DNA from: Wenzhouxiangella sp.
Lineage (GTDB): Bacteria; Pseudomonadota; Gammaproteobacteria; Xanthomonadales; Wenzhouxiangellaceae
DNA: 13,734 bases
Direction of reading: 5' to 3'
Assembly: GCA_007127425.1 (NCBI GenBank)
Contig: SKZJ01000302.1
Coordinates: 1-13,734, forward strand
How positions within the stretch are numbered: the stretch's first letter is position 1; every line of letters begins with the position of its first letter. This document shows positions 1 to 7,834 of this stretch, one piece after another. The notes beneath the pieces were generated by a model. That model was not told the DNA's origin. It did no database searches and worked only from the letters and a program-made list of their open reading frames with translations. The translations under genes and the position numbers were made by a program.

Positions 1-837
1 CATGTGACCGCCGGCGATGTGCTGTTCCGGCTCGACGATGAAGAGCTGCAGGGCGAACGCCGGCGCCTGGGCGCCGTGATCGAGCGGATCGAACACGAAC
101 TGGCCGGCGCACAGCGCGATCGTGAGCGCCAACAGACGCTGATCGAGCGCGAGCTGGCACCACAAAAAAGTCTGGATGACGCAGGTCAGCGCGTGGACAT
201 GCTCCGCGCCCAGCTTGCCGAGGCCCGTGCCAGTCACGACCTGCTGTTGACTCGCCTGGGCTATACCCAGGGCAATGCACCGTTCTCCGGACGCCTGCAG
301 CGGCTGCACGTCAGTCTTGGTGAGCTGGCGGCCGCCGGCAAGCCGGTACTCGAGCTGGTGGCCGATACCGGATTCAAGGCCGTGGCGGCGGTGGCCCAGG
401 CCGACATTCCGTGGCTGGCGCCAGGATTGCCGGTCCGGCTGGAAGTGCCGGCGCTTGACCGGTCATTCGAGGCGGCCATCGACCGCGTTTACCCGGCGCT
501 GGATCAGGCCACGCGCAATGCTACCGTTGCCGCGCTGTTTGGGGGCACCGACCACGGGTTCCAGCCCGGCATGGCTGTGGTGATGCACGCGCGCATCGCC
601 GAGCATGAATCCGCCATCACGGTGCCGGCGCAGGCCGTGGACGGCCCACCTGGTGAGGCTTTCATCTACGTGCTCGAAGATGATATCGCACGCCGGCGAG
701 TCGTCGAGACCGGTCCACGCTCAGGTGGGCGCATGCTGATCATCCATGGGCTGACAGAAGGTGAAACCGTGATTACCTCGGCCGACCCGCGCCTGGCTGA
801 CGGCCGGCCGGTACGAGTGGAAACGACGCTGCCATGA
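1..837 (+). CDS. RND efflux periplasmic adaptor (HlyD/MFP family), 5'-truncated by window edge
   Basis: Membrane fusion protein that would bridge the inner-membrane RND pump encoded next to it and an outer-membrane channel. The frame is open to the left edge, so the N-terminus (signal peptide or lipobox and first lipoyl half) is missing; the GTG at 4 is not a credible start. Visible residues show the end of the first lipoyl half-motif (GDVLFRLDD), a charged coiled-coil hairpin (about 12-85), the second lipoyl half (APFSGRL...VSLGELAAAGKPVLELV, about 92-119), a beta-barrel (about 120-200) and a membrane-proximal domain ending in TEGETVI...LADGRPVRV. The visible 277 residues compare with 350-400 for complete family members. 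The stop overlaps the permease start by 4 bp (ATGA), indicating translational coupling. Substrate cannot be inferred. Confidence 0.9.
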   Translation, partial: HVTAGDVLFRLDDEELQGERRRLGAVIERIEHELAGAQRDRERQQTLIERELAPQKSLDDAGQRVDMLRAQLAEARASHDLLLTRLGYTQGNAPFSGRLQRLHVSLGELAAAGKPVLELVADTGFKAVAAVAQADIPWLAPGLPVRLEVPALDRSFEAAIDRVYPALDQATRNATVAALFGGTDHGFQPGMAVVMHARIAEHESAITVPAQAVDGPPGEAFIYVLEDDIARRRVVETGPRSGGRMLIIHGLTEGETVITSADPRLADGRPVRVETTLP

Positions 838-3800
838 ATCGCTGGCCCGAGTTCGTTCTCAAGCATCGTTTCGCGGTGCTGGCGCTGACCCTGGCGGTGC
901 TGGTGCTTGGCACTCTGGCGCGCTTCGACTTGCCGATCCGGCTCTTTCCCGATACCGACCCGCCGACCATCACGGTCATGACCACATTCCCCGGCATGGC
1001 CGCGGCCGACGTCGACAATGACCTCACCCGCCTGTTGGAAGAGGAATTCGCCAGTATCGACGGGGTGGCTTCGATCAGCGCTACCAGCCAGACCGGTCTC
1101 TCCGTGGTACGTGTGGAGTTCGGCTACGAGACGCCCTCGGCCCTGGCGGCGGTCGACGTGCAGAATGCCATCGGTCGAATTCGCCAAGAACTGCCCACCG
1201 AAATCGACGAGCCTCAGGTGCTCGAGTTCTCTACCGCAGATAAACCCATTGTCACCCTGGCGCTGTCGAGCGCACACCTGCCGCTGACCGAAGTCCGCGA
1301 GTTGGCCGACAATGAAGTGCGCGAGCGGCTGGAGCGGGTCGCCGGCGTCGCCGCGATCGATGTCTTTGGTGGTCACAAGCTGGAGCTGCATGTGGCCCTG
1401 GACCCCGACCGGCTCGAGGCCGGCGGCGTAGCTCTGGAACAAGTGATGGCCGTCCTGGCCGACTGGAACCTGAGCGCCCCGGGTGGACGTATTCGCGAAG
1501 GCGAGCAGGAAGTGGTGGTGCGCTTCCATGAGCGCATCAGAACAGCAGCGGATGCTGAGCGTATTGTGCTCAAGTCTCATGCCGACGGTTTCGTGCGCCT
1601 GGGTGACGTGGCCACGGTCAGCCTGAGCGCCGGTGATCCACGGTCGGCCTACCGTCACCAGGGAGTGGATGCCATCGCCTTGCAGGTGCTGCGCCGCGAT
1701 GAGGCCAACACCGTCGAGGTGGCTGCGGGGGTGCGCGAGGCCGTGGCCGGCCTGGCGGCGGAGCTGCCGGCACTGGACATCATCGTCGCCGACGACGATT
1801 CGGTGTTCACCGAGAAGGTGATGGCTGACATGACTCGTACGGTTTTCATCGCCATCGTCCTGACCATGCTGGTCGTATTGCTGTTTTTGGCTGAACTGCG
1901 CCAGGCGCTGATCATTGCCGCCTCGATTCCGGTGGCCTTTCTGTCAACCTTCATGCTGATGCAGTTCGCCGGGCTGGACTTGAACATGGTGACCATGTCG
2001 GCGCTGATACTGGCCATCGGGCTTCTGGTCGACGACGGTATCGTCATCCTGGAAAACATTCACCGGCACCTGACTGATCGCGGCATCAGCTCGCGCGAGG
2101 CGGCCATCACCGGTACCGGCGAAGTGCTGGGCGCCAAGCTGGCCGGCTCGCTGACCACGCTGGGCGTACTGGTGCCGCTGATCTTCATGGGTGGGTTCAT
2201 CGGCGAGCTGTTTCGTCCGCTGGCCAGCACTCTGGCCTTTGCGCTGGGCTCATCGTTCGTGGTCGCGGTCACCCTGATTCCGCTGATGGCCACCGCCTGG
2301 CTCAAACCCCATCCGGCCGATCGCAAACCGGGCTGCGTGGCAGCTGCCGTCAACCAAGTCATGCGCGGCGTCCGCCGGTTCTACCTGGCTGGCTTGTGGG
2401 GCGCACTACGCCACCCGGTACTGACCCTTGGGCTGGCATCCGTGATGCTGGTGTTTAGCTTCGGCGCGATGCGCATGCTCGGAAGCGAGATGCTGCCACG
2501 CTTCGATTCCGGCAGCTTCCAGGTACTGGTCGATTTCGTACCCGGCACGCCGATCGAGGACACGCTTTCCGGGCTGGCTCGCGCCGAAGCCGTGCTCTCC
2601 GACCGCCAGGAAGTCGAGGACATGGGCATTCGCATCGGCCACGAACGTGGTGCCCGCTCCATGGGCCAGCGAGGTGCCATGGATATCAACCAGGCCGAAA
2701 TCACCGTTTCACTGGTGCCGCGCACGGAACGGCTCCTGAGTCAGTGGCAGATCATGGACGAAGTGCGCCGTGCCCTGGAGCAGACACCGGGTGTGACGCT
2801 CGGAGTGCCCAAGGAAATGGGCGGGACGGCGCGCGGCGGGACGGCCGCGCCGATCATGGTGCGCGTGAGCGCCCACGATCTCGAACTCCTGGATGAAGTG
2901 GCCAGCGAGCTGCTGGAACATCTCGACGGCATCCCCGGCATCACCGATTTCTACAAGGACTGGGCGCTGGAACAGCCCGAGGTTCGGGTGGTTCTCGATC
3001 ACGAGCGCATTGCCGAACTCGGACTGTCGGCACGACAGACCGCCGCCACCGTACAGCAGGCGCTGGACGGACGCACCGCCACTCGCCTGCGCCAGTCACC
3101 GCGGCGCGACCTGGATATCGTGGTTCGTTACCAGGCCAGCGATCGCGACCAGATCGAACACCTGGAGAATGTGCGCATTCACGCCCCTTCCGGCGCATTG
3201 CCGCTCCGGGAGCTGGCACGGCTTGAGCCGGGGCAGGGGCCGCGCATTGTCACCCGCGAGGATGGTCATCGGACCCTGGACCTGCTCGGCTATCATTTCG
3301 GGCGGCCGTTGTCCGCAGTGGTCGCCGACGTCAGCGCCCGCCTGGCAGAGTTCGATGCGCCCATGGATGTCGAGGTCGTCCTGGTCGGCGAACAGAGAGA
3401 CTTTTCCGAGGCGCGAGCCGAAATGCTGCGCACGCTGATGCTCTCGGGACTGGCCGTCTACTTGCTGCTGGTGGTTCAATTCTCCAGCTTCCGCCATCCG
3501 CTGACCATCATGGCCGCCATTCCGCTGCAGTTCATCGGCGTGGTCGCCGCCCTGCTGGTGACCGGCAAATATGTCTCCATGCCGGCGCTTCTGGGCATCA
3601 TTCTGCTGATCGGCATCGTGGTCAACAACGCCATCATCCTGCTCGATCTGGCCCGGCAGAAGATCGAGGCCGGCATTCACCCGGTACGCGCCGTGACCGT
3701 GGCCGTGACCACGCGCCTGCGACCCATCCTGATGACCGCATTGTCGACCATCGCCGGCATGCTGCCGCTAGCCCTGGAGCTGGCCGTCGGCGCCGAGCGT

Positions 3801-3914
3801 TTCTCACCCATTGCCACCGTTATCATCGGCGGCATTCTCACCTCCACTCTGTTGACCTTGATAGTGGTGCCGACACTGTTTTTGTTGGGTGCTACTCGAT
3901 CTGAGGGGCGGTGA
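834..3914 (+). CDS. RND-family efflux permease (AcrB/HAE-like), inner-membrane proton antiporter
   Basis: Trimeric inner-membrane pump that exports hydrophobic compounds using the proton gradient. At 1026 residues it is the usual length. TM1 lies at about 13-30, followed by a first porter region with the family motif LFPDTDPPTITV; TM2-TM6 run from about 335 to 490, TM7 is near 525-545, and the second half repeats the plan with TM8 starting near 865. The proton-relay pair is seen as D400-D401 in LLVDDGIVILENI (AcrB D407/D408). The TM10 lysine of AcrB (K940) is replaced: the sequence reads IVVNNAIILLD with Asn at 931. That variant is known in many RND permeases, so I do not treat it as inactivation. 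The conserved TRLRPILMTALSTI follows. It starts inside the adaptor stop codon. No TolC-like gene is in view. Drug versus metal specificity is not decidable here, though AcrB-like is favoured over CusA. Confidence 0.95.
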   Translation: MNRWPEFVLKHRFAVLALTLAVLVLGTLARFDLPIRLFPDTDPPTITVMTTFPGMAAADVDNDLTRLLEEEFASIDGVASISATSQTGLSVVRVEFGYETPSALAAVDVQNAIGRIRQELPTEIDEPQVLEFSTADKPIVTLALSSAHLPLTEVRELADNEVRERLERVAGVAAIDVFGGHKLELHVALDPDRLEAGGVALEQVMAVLADWNLSAPGGRIREGEQEVVVRFHERIRTAADAERIVLKSHADGFVRLGDVATVSLSAGDPRSAYRHQGVDAIALQVLRRDEANTVEVAAGVREAVAGLAAELPALDIIVADDDSVFTEKVMADMTRTVFIAIVLTMLVVLLFLAELRQALIIAASIPVAFLSTFMLMQFAGLDLNMVTMSALILAIGLLVDDGIVILENIHRHLTDRGISSREAAITGTGEVLGAKLAGSLTTLGVLVPLIFMGGFIGELFRPLASTLAFALGSSFVVAVTLIPLMATAWLKPHPADRKPGCVAAAVNQVMRGVRRFYLAGLWGALRHPVLTLGLASVMLVFSFGAMRMLGSEMLPRFDSGSFQVLVDFVPGTPIEDTLSGLARAEAVLSDRQEVEDMGIRIGHERGARSMGQRGAMDINQAEITVSLVPRTERLLSQWQIMDEVRRALEQTPGVTLGVPKEMGGTARGGTAAPIMVRVSAHDLELLDEVASELLEHLDGIPGITDFYKDWALEQPEVRVVLDHERIAELGLSARQTAATVQQALDGRTATRLRQSPRRDLDIVVRYQASDRDQIEHLENVRIHAPSGALPLRELARLEPGQGPRIVTREDGHRTLDLLGYHFGRPLSAVVADVSARLAEFDAPMDVEVVLVGEQRDFSEARAEMLRTLMLSGLAVYLLLVVQFSSFRHPLTIMAAIPLQFIGVVAALLVTGKYVSMPALLGIILLIGIVVNNAIILLDLARQKIEAGIHPVRAVTVAVTTRLRPILMTALSTIAGMLPLALELAVGAERFSPIATVIIGGILTSTLLTLIVVPTLFLLGATRSEGR

Positions 3915-3931
3915 ATCCTTCGACTCACCAA

Positions 3932-4051
3932 ATGGATCAATTCGCCGACTCCCTCGCGCTGAAGGTCTTGCTGGTCGTACCGCTCATCCTGGACCTTTCT
4001 CTACGATTCCGCGCTACCCGGGCGACCTTTGCCTCGTGGATTCAGGGCTAG
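3932..4051 (+). other. Possible 39-codon small ORF or remnant of a membrane protein
   Basis: An ATG-initiated 39-codon frame (MDQFADSLALKVLL... ending ...FASWIQG) lies just after the RND permease. It has one hydrophobic stretch (ALKVLLVVPLILDLSL) followed by arginine-rich residues. I see no Shine-Dalgarno sequence and recognise no family. It may be chance, or a leftover of a decayed gene. The rest of the permease-chaB spacer shows no clear terminator. Confidence 0.15.
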
Positions 4052-4128
4052 TGATCCGGCGAACTTGGTCGCTGATTTGCAATCTGAAGCCAATGTAGAA
4101 ATTGCACAAGCCAGCCAAGGAGAGGGTC

Positions 4129-4362
4129 GTGCCGTATTCAAGAAATGATGATTTGCCCGACCAGGTCACCGATAACCTGCCGCAGCGGGCACAGAAGATT
4201 TATCGAAAGGCCTTCAACTCAGCCTATGAGCAGTACGATTCTCCCGACGACCGTCGTGGTGAATCGGGACGTGAGGAGACTGCCCACCGTGTGGCCTGGA
4301 GTGCTGTGAAGAAAGAGTACTCCAAGGATGAGAATGGGGATTGGAAGCGCGACCGGGATTGA
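4129..4362 (+). CDS. chaB: ChaB family protein
   Basis: A 77-residue protein of the ChaB family, named for a proposed regulatory role in E. coli cation transport; the molecular function is not established. The sequence matches the family core along nearly its full length: MPYSRNDDLPDQV, then LPQRAQKIYRKAFNSAYEQY, then the charged insertion, then ETAHRVAWSAVKKEY and a charged tail. I chose the GTG at 4129 because it gives the typical MPYSRN start and has a purine-rich Shine-Dalgarno (GGAGAGG) just upstream; a TTG at 4102 would add nine residues that the family lacks. It is a single gene on the + strand, followed by a - strand block. ChaB proteins often sit among general stress genes, consistent with the CsbD and YghA-like neighbours. 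Confidence 0.85.
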   Translation: MPYSRNDDLPDQVTDNLPQRAQKIYRKAFNSAYEQYDSPDDRRGESGREETAHRVAWSAVKKEYSKDENGDWKRDRD

Positions 4363-4401
4363 CCTGCGGTCGATCTGCCATGCTGAACGAGCCTCCTTTG
4401 T

Positions 4402-4817
4402 TCATCCCCATGAATCAATGTAGCGAAGTTCAAGGGCGGTTTCGGTTCTCAGCTGTTGACTCAGATGATTTCTGGCTGCCTGAGTGATGTTGAACATGGC
4501 GATTGCATTGGTCTGAGAGGTCTTGCTCATCCCTCCACCATGCCCTTGGTCGTTTCGGCGTCTTCGTCTTCTTCCAGGTAGATGATGGAAACATCGGCTC
4601 CTTCCCGGGCGAAATGCACGGCCACGACTCGCCCGATGCCGGAATCTCCACCGGTGATCAGTGCTACTTGCCCGGTCAGCTTGCCGCTGCCCCGGTAGGA
4701 CTCCCGAATGATCTCGGGTTCCGGTGTCATTTCAGATTCGTGACCGGGTTGCCTTTGTTGCCCGGCGGAACTGGATTCTGTAGAGGGCGCGAGACTCAGG
4801 CTTGCTTCGCGCAGTGA
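4402..4817 (-). pseudogene. Decayed YghA-like short-chain dehydrogenase/reductase (N-terminal fragment plus frameshifted internal piece)
   Basis: Remnant of an NAD(P)-dependent SDR oxidoreductase normally near 290 residues. The first piece (open frame 4817-4527) reads QQRQPGHESEMTPEPE, then YRGSGKLTGQVALITGGDSG, the Rossmann glycine motif (TGGDSGIGR) and YLEEDEDAETTKGMVEG before a stop. The only ATG in this frame is at 4730, inside the family-conserved N-terminal extension, so the original start is lost or is a CTG. The second piece begins at 4530 in another frame, overlapping the stop (ATGA), and reads KTSQTNAIAMFNITQAA; this resembles the KTFxxNVFAxFxxTQxA region found far downstream in YghA-type SDRs. 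The catalytic Ser-Tyr-Lys part is absent. I infer an internal deletion of roughly 70-90 residues with a frame change. The tail after NHL (to 4402) is not recognised. The N-terminal fragment is secure; the second piece is moderately so. Confidence 0.7.
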
Positions 4818-5002
4818 TCACAGCAGTAGATACTGCCGCCCTGACTCACGCCATGACCGATCACCCGGCAGTTGCAGTGCTCGCAACTTGGAGCGAGTTT
4901 TTCTATGGCGCATTCAAACGAATCAAACTCATAATCCATATTGTCTTTCACAATGGTGAACGACTGGTCATAGTCATTGCCGCAGGTTGCACAAGTACCC
5001 AT
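4796..5002 (-). CDS. Small cysteine-rich protein (probable metal-binding, zinc-ribbon-like)
   Basis: A 68-residue protein with nine cysteines: C4 and C7 (CxxC), C31, C40, C43 and C45 (CEHCNC), C60, C61 and C64 (YCCDHC), plus H42, H50 and H63. The pattern CxxC...CxHCxC...GHGV...YCCxHC resembles small conserved proteins of unknown function found beside stress genes; metal coordination, probably zinc, is inferred from spacing only. The ATG start is preceded by an AGGAG-type Shine-Dalgarno about 8 bases upstream. It has no signal peptide or TM segment, so it is likely cytoplasmic. Its 3' end overlaps the in-frame 5' extension of the decayed SDR gene by about 22 bp. The motif CEHCxCRVIGHGV is the best handle for homologue searches. 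Confidence 0.75.
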   Translation of the reverse strand: MGTCATCGNDYDQSFTIVKDNMDYEFDSFECAIEKLAPSCEHCNCRVIGHGVSQGGSIYCCDHCAKQA

Positions 5003-5072
5003 TCTGGATCTCCTGATTGTCCGGGCCCCTTCGCATTGAGTTGCCTTGATGCTTTGAGTAGAGACAAGGCGT

Positions 5073-5103
5073 GCCCCGGCAACACGAGTGTGCCTGCCGG
5101 GGC
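5073..5103 (-). terminator. Strong GC hairpin between csbD-like and cysteine-rich genes
   Basis: Perfect 9-bp arms GCCCCGGCA (5073-5081) and TGCCGGGGC (5095-5103) with a 13-base loop. It lies downstream of the CsbD gene and upstream of the cysteine-rich gene on the - strand. There is no T-run after it, so it is either a weak or Rho-assisted terminator or an mRNA processing hairpin. Confidence 0.45.
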
Positions 5104-5150
5104 AGGGTGTCTATCAATAGCTCTGTCGTTACTGGTAGGTCACTGTTATG

Positions 5151-5345
5151 TCAATGGTTCTTGTACTCTTCGAGTTTCCGAGACACCTCTTCTTTCGACT
5201 CTCCATAACGTTGCTGAATCTTGGCCGACAATTCATCGATATTGCCCTCGGCCTTCTTGACTTCATCATCGGTCAGGTCGCCCCAGTGCTGCTTGACCTT
5301 GGCGTTGAATTCCTTCCATTTGCCTTCAGCTTGGTCTCTGTTCAT
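5151..5345 (-). CDS. CsbD family stress protein
   Basis: A 64-residue, highly charged helical protein of the CsbD family (E. coli YjbJ-like), general stress-induced proteins of unknown molecular function. The sequence shows the family pattern: MNRDQAEGKWKEFNAKVKQH, WGDLTDDEV, AEGNIDELSAKIQQRYG and a lysine/glutamate-rich tail. I chose the ATG at 5345 because it gives the canonical MNxDQxEGKWK start and has a GAGGTG Shine-Dalgarno 5-6 bases upstream; an upstream start would add 14 unrelated residues. It is soluble, with no TM or signal. The gene lies 112 bp downstream of the EAL gene on the same strand and probably has its own promoter. YjbJ is sigma-S controlled in E. coli; that control is only inferred here. 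Confidence 0.9.
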   Translation of the reverse strand: MNRDQAEGKWKEFNAKVKQHWGDLTDDEVKKAEGNIDELSAKIQQRYGESKEEVSRKLEEYKNH

Positions 5346-5457
5346 GTTGCACCTCAGTTGGGTTTTGGGACCCCTTTTTAGGGTCAAGATACGGCAGAAA
5401 GTCCAGGCAGTTCTGTGCGGTTTCGCTCGTACCCGAGGAAAATCGATCCTTCAGGCG

Positions 5458-6705
5458 CTATCTCCACGATTCCAGGTGAGCCTGTGCCCAATCGATTGCC
5501 TGGCTACCGCCGACCGGTCGTGAGAAGAAGTGACCCTGCGCGAGGTCACAGCCGGTCTCCCTGAGATATTGGAATGTGTTTCGGTCTTCAACACCTTCGC
5601 CCGTTGCGACAAGACCGAGGCTGTGGCCGAGCTCGATAATTGCACGGATAACAGAGCGAGCCTCTGCCGACCACAAAGCGGCCATGACAAACGATTGATC
5701 CAGCTTTATCTCCGAAAAAGGCAGTCGTACCAATTGAGTCATGGATGAATAGCCGCTGCCGAAATCGTCGATGGACAACTGGAATCCCTGAATCCGAAGG
5801 CGAGTCAGTATATTGAGTGAGGCGAGCGGGTCCTCCATGGCGCTTGTTTCGGTTAACTCGAATACGATTCGCCGGGGTTCGATAGACTTGCGGTGGCACT
5901 GGTCGACTACAAATTCGAAAAGTTCCGGATCATCCAGCGATTGAGCAGACAGATTGATCGAGAGAGTCAGCTCCTGGATTAGGTGGGCCCTTTGGCTATA
6001 TGTTGAGTTGCTCTTTTGTATGTCTTCAAGAAACTCACTAAACCAGCTCACTGCCTGCTCGATGACCTGGCGGGTCATCTTGCCCATCAGGCCATTCGTT
6101 TCAGCAATCGGTATGAACCGGTCCGGCGACAGCATGCCGCGCTCCGGGCAGTTCCAGCGTGCCAGTGCCTCGAAACCGGCCAAGCGCTCATTACGACAAT
6201 TGATCTTGGGTTGATAGACCAGTTCGATCTCTTCGTTGTCGAGTGCGCGATTGAACACATCGGCCGTGATCCGGCTGACATCTTTAGCCAAATTGACTCC
6301 ATTACGCGACCTGGAAGGTTCACCAACCAGCTCATTTTTCAAGAGCAGCAGTTGGCGCAGTCGGGCGCAGGGAAATGGTTTTGGAATTACGCCACTCATA
6401 CTGAGGCCGAGTTCCTTTCCTGTCCGGTTGGCCGCATCCAGTATTCGATTTCCCACCGCGCTGGCGATGATGATGGATGCACGACAGTTCTTGCGCGCCA
6501 GTTTTCCGAGCACTTCAACACCATCCGTGTCCGGCATCATCAGATCCAGAACGATATGTGTCGGCGCCCAGGATTCCAGCTCCTCGAAGAACTGGTTCGA
6601 TGTCGTCGTTATCATGGAAGTAAAGCCGGCCGCTTCGGCGATGTTGCTGATAAACCGGCCGGCCAACGGTTCATCATCGAGAATGAGGAGGCGATTGGTA
6701 GTCAT
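5458..6705 (-). CDS. REC-EAL response regulator, c-di-GMP phosphodiesterase
   Basis: A 415-residue two-domain regulator like Pseudomonas RocR. The REC domain (about 5-125) has acidic residues D10/D11, phospho-acceptor D54 (HIVLDLMMPD), S82 and K109 (IPKPF). The EAL domain (about 150-412) keeps the metal and catalytic residues seen in active enzymes: E179 in FEAL, N251 (LSINLS), E283 (FELTET), D313/D314 (IDDFGSGYSS), K334 (EIKLDQSF), E370 and Q390 (AQGHFFSRP). The usual AEGVE loop reads GEGVE, a mild change. I therefore infer hydrolysis of c-di-GMP to pGpG, controlled by phosphorylation from an unlinked kinase, as no histidine kinase is in the window. The start places the REC domain at the very N-terminus; the Shine-Dalgarno is weak. 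It lies 104 bp downstream of the Crp/Fnr gene and could be co-transcribed with it. Confidence 0.93.
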   Translation of the reverse strand: MTTNRLLILDDEPLAGRFISNIAEAAGFTSMITTTSNQFFEELESWAPTHIVLDLMMPDTDGVEVLGKLARKNCRASIIIASAVGNRILDAANRTGKELGLSMSGVIPKPFPCARLRQLLLLKNELVGEPSRSRNGVNLAKDVSRITADVFNRALDNEEIELVYQPKINCRNERLAGFEALARWNCPERGMLSPDRFIPIAETNGLMGKMTRQVIEQAVSWFSEFLEDIQKSNSTYSQRAHLIQELTLSINLSAQSLDDPELFEFVVDQCHRKSIEPRRIVFELTETSAMEDPLASLNILTRLRIQGFQLSIDDFGSGYSSMTQLVRLPFSEIKLDQSFVMAALWSAEARSVIRAIIELGHSLGLVATGEGVEDRNTFQYLRETGCDLAQGHFFSRPVGGSQAIDWAQAHLESWR

Positions 6706-6738
6706 GTTGCAAGGATGCGATATTGCACAATCCAGACA

Positions 6739-6755
6739 ACGGGCAATCCGCCCGT
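6739..6755 (-). terminator. Small hairpin between crp/fnr-like and REC-EAL genes
   Basis: Inverted repeat ACGGGC (6739-6744) and GCCCGT (6750-6755) with a 5-base loop, in the 104-bp gap after the Crp/Fnr stop. On the - strand it is followed by TTGTCTGG, a poor T-tract, so it is at best a partial terminator. Confidence 0.3.
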
Positions 6756-6809
6756 CAGCCTGGGTGCCTGGGTAGATGAGTCGTGTTGTGCGGTTTTAAT
6801 GTCACAGTA

Positions 6810-7628
6810 TCAGTGACGGGGTAATCTGGTTACTTCCGGAGGTGGCGGTCGGACCCGTCGTCTGCGTTCAACTGAATATGGATGCTGCTTGCGGGGCAGT
6901 GCCGGAGTATTTTCCAGCCGCTCACACTCTTCCTTGACGACCTGGTAGCACTCGCAGGCGTATGCCTCGAGCCCGTTCCGGTCGAGGACGGTGATTTTCC
7001 CGCGCTTGTAGGTGATCAGACCGACCGACTGCAGTCGGCTCGCTGCTTCAGAGATGCCTTCCCGGCGTACCCCCAGGGTAATGGCGATCTGTTCCTGGGT
7101 CAGGTGCAATTCATTGCCGGGAAGCCGATCCAGGGTAAGCAAAAGCCTCCGGCACAGACGCTGTTGTACCGAGTGATGGCGATTGCAGACAGCAGTCTGA
7201 GAAGTCTGGGCGAACAAGGCGAGGGTATATCGCAACAGATGGTTGCGTGTTGATTCAGAGCGGTTGAACTCGTCCATCAGTGCCTCGGCCGAGACTCGGT
7301 AAGCATTTCCTTCGATCTGCACGGAGGCTTCGGTCGCCATGGTGTAACCGCCGGTGAATATCGCAACACCGAGCATTCCCTCATTGCCGATGACCGCGCT
7401 TTCTCCGGTTGCACCCCCTTCGAGCATGTGCACCAGGGATATGACGCACGACACCGGGAAATAGGCATGCGAAAGCTTGCTTCCCGGTAGGCAAATACTC
7501 TGATCCCGAATCATGGGGACCAGCTCGAGTTGGGACGCCAGCCGCCGGTAAACATCGGGGTCCAGGGATCCGAGAAGCTGGTTGTTTGGTCCATCAACTC
7601 GCGATAACGCCCGAGATTCTGTAGGCAT
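6810..7628 (-). CDS. Crp/Fnr family transcriptional regulator
   Basis: A 272-residue DNA-binding regulator with an N-terminal cNMP-binding-type beta-barrel (about 15-130: LVPMIRDQSICLPGSKLSHAYFP, GNEGMLGVAIFTGG), a dimerisation helix with TAVCNRHHSVQQRLCRRLLL, and a C-terminal winged helix (LTQEQIAITLGVRREGISEA, then GLITYKRGKITVLDR). It lacks the FNR-type N-terminal cysteine cluster, so it is not an oxygen-sensing Fe-S protein. Aligned by eye to the E. coli CRP recognition helix, the Arg180 and Glu181 equivalents are kept but Arg185 is Glu, so its DNA site may differ from TGTGA-N6-TCACA. I chose the ATG at 7628 because GGGAGA lies 7 bases upstream and homologues start near there; an upstream GTG-type start would add 30 non-conserved residues. 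The proline/arginine-rich C-terminal tail is variable. It is divergent from the GGDEF gene. Confidence 0.92.
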   Translation of the reverse strand: MPTESRALSRVDGPNNQLLGSLDPDVYRRLASQLELVPMIRDQSICLPGSKLSHAYFPVSCVISLVHMLEGGATGESAVIGNEGMLGVAIFTGGYTMATEASVQIEGNAYRVSAEALMDEFNRSESTRNHLLRYTLALFAQTSQTAVCNRHHSVQQRLCRRLLLTLDRLPGNELHLTQEQIAITLGVRREGISEAASRLQSVGLITYKRGKITVLDRNGLEAYACECYQVVKEECERLENTPALPRKQHPYSVERRRRVRPPPPEVTRLPRH

Positions 7629-7834
7629 GGAAAAATCTCCCGTCGATAGCGGTTTTGTATGAGCTTGAAGACGATCCGTGGCGGATGGTTGGCCAGGTCT
7701 CCTGCAGATTCTGCGCACAGGTCGATTTTCTTGACTTGGAGTCGAAGGTGAACTCTATGAGGCAGGCAGCAAACGGTATATGCGTTACCCCACATAGCAT
7801 GGTCAATTCGCCCCATTTCACCCTGGTTTTATGA

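Noticed and set aside
666..1658. 330-codon open frame on the - strand inside the adaptor/permease genes
   Set aside because: It is antisense to strongly conserved RND sequence, shows no recognisable domain, and is explained by G+C bias opposite a real gene.
3096..3680. 194-codon - strand frame inside the permease
   Set aside because: Its His/Gln-rich composition is typical of an antisense shadow and it resembles no family.
3912..3932. GGTGA...TCACC dyad at the permease stop as a terminator
   Set aside because: 5-bp stem with a 10-base loop and no T-run; too weak to call.
4102..4128. TTG start for the ChaB gene
   Set aside because: The GTG at 4129 gives the conserved family start and has a good Shine-Dalgarno.
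6016..6816. 266-codon + strand frame opposite the REC-EAL gene
   Set aside because: The - strand frame has complete REC and EAL motifs; this one is a shadow.
7629..7718. 30-residue N-terminal extension of the Crp/Fnr protein
   Set aside because: GGGAGA before the ATG at 7628 and the family start point favour the shorter form; the extension is not conserved-looking.
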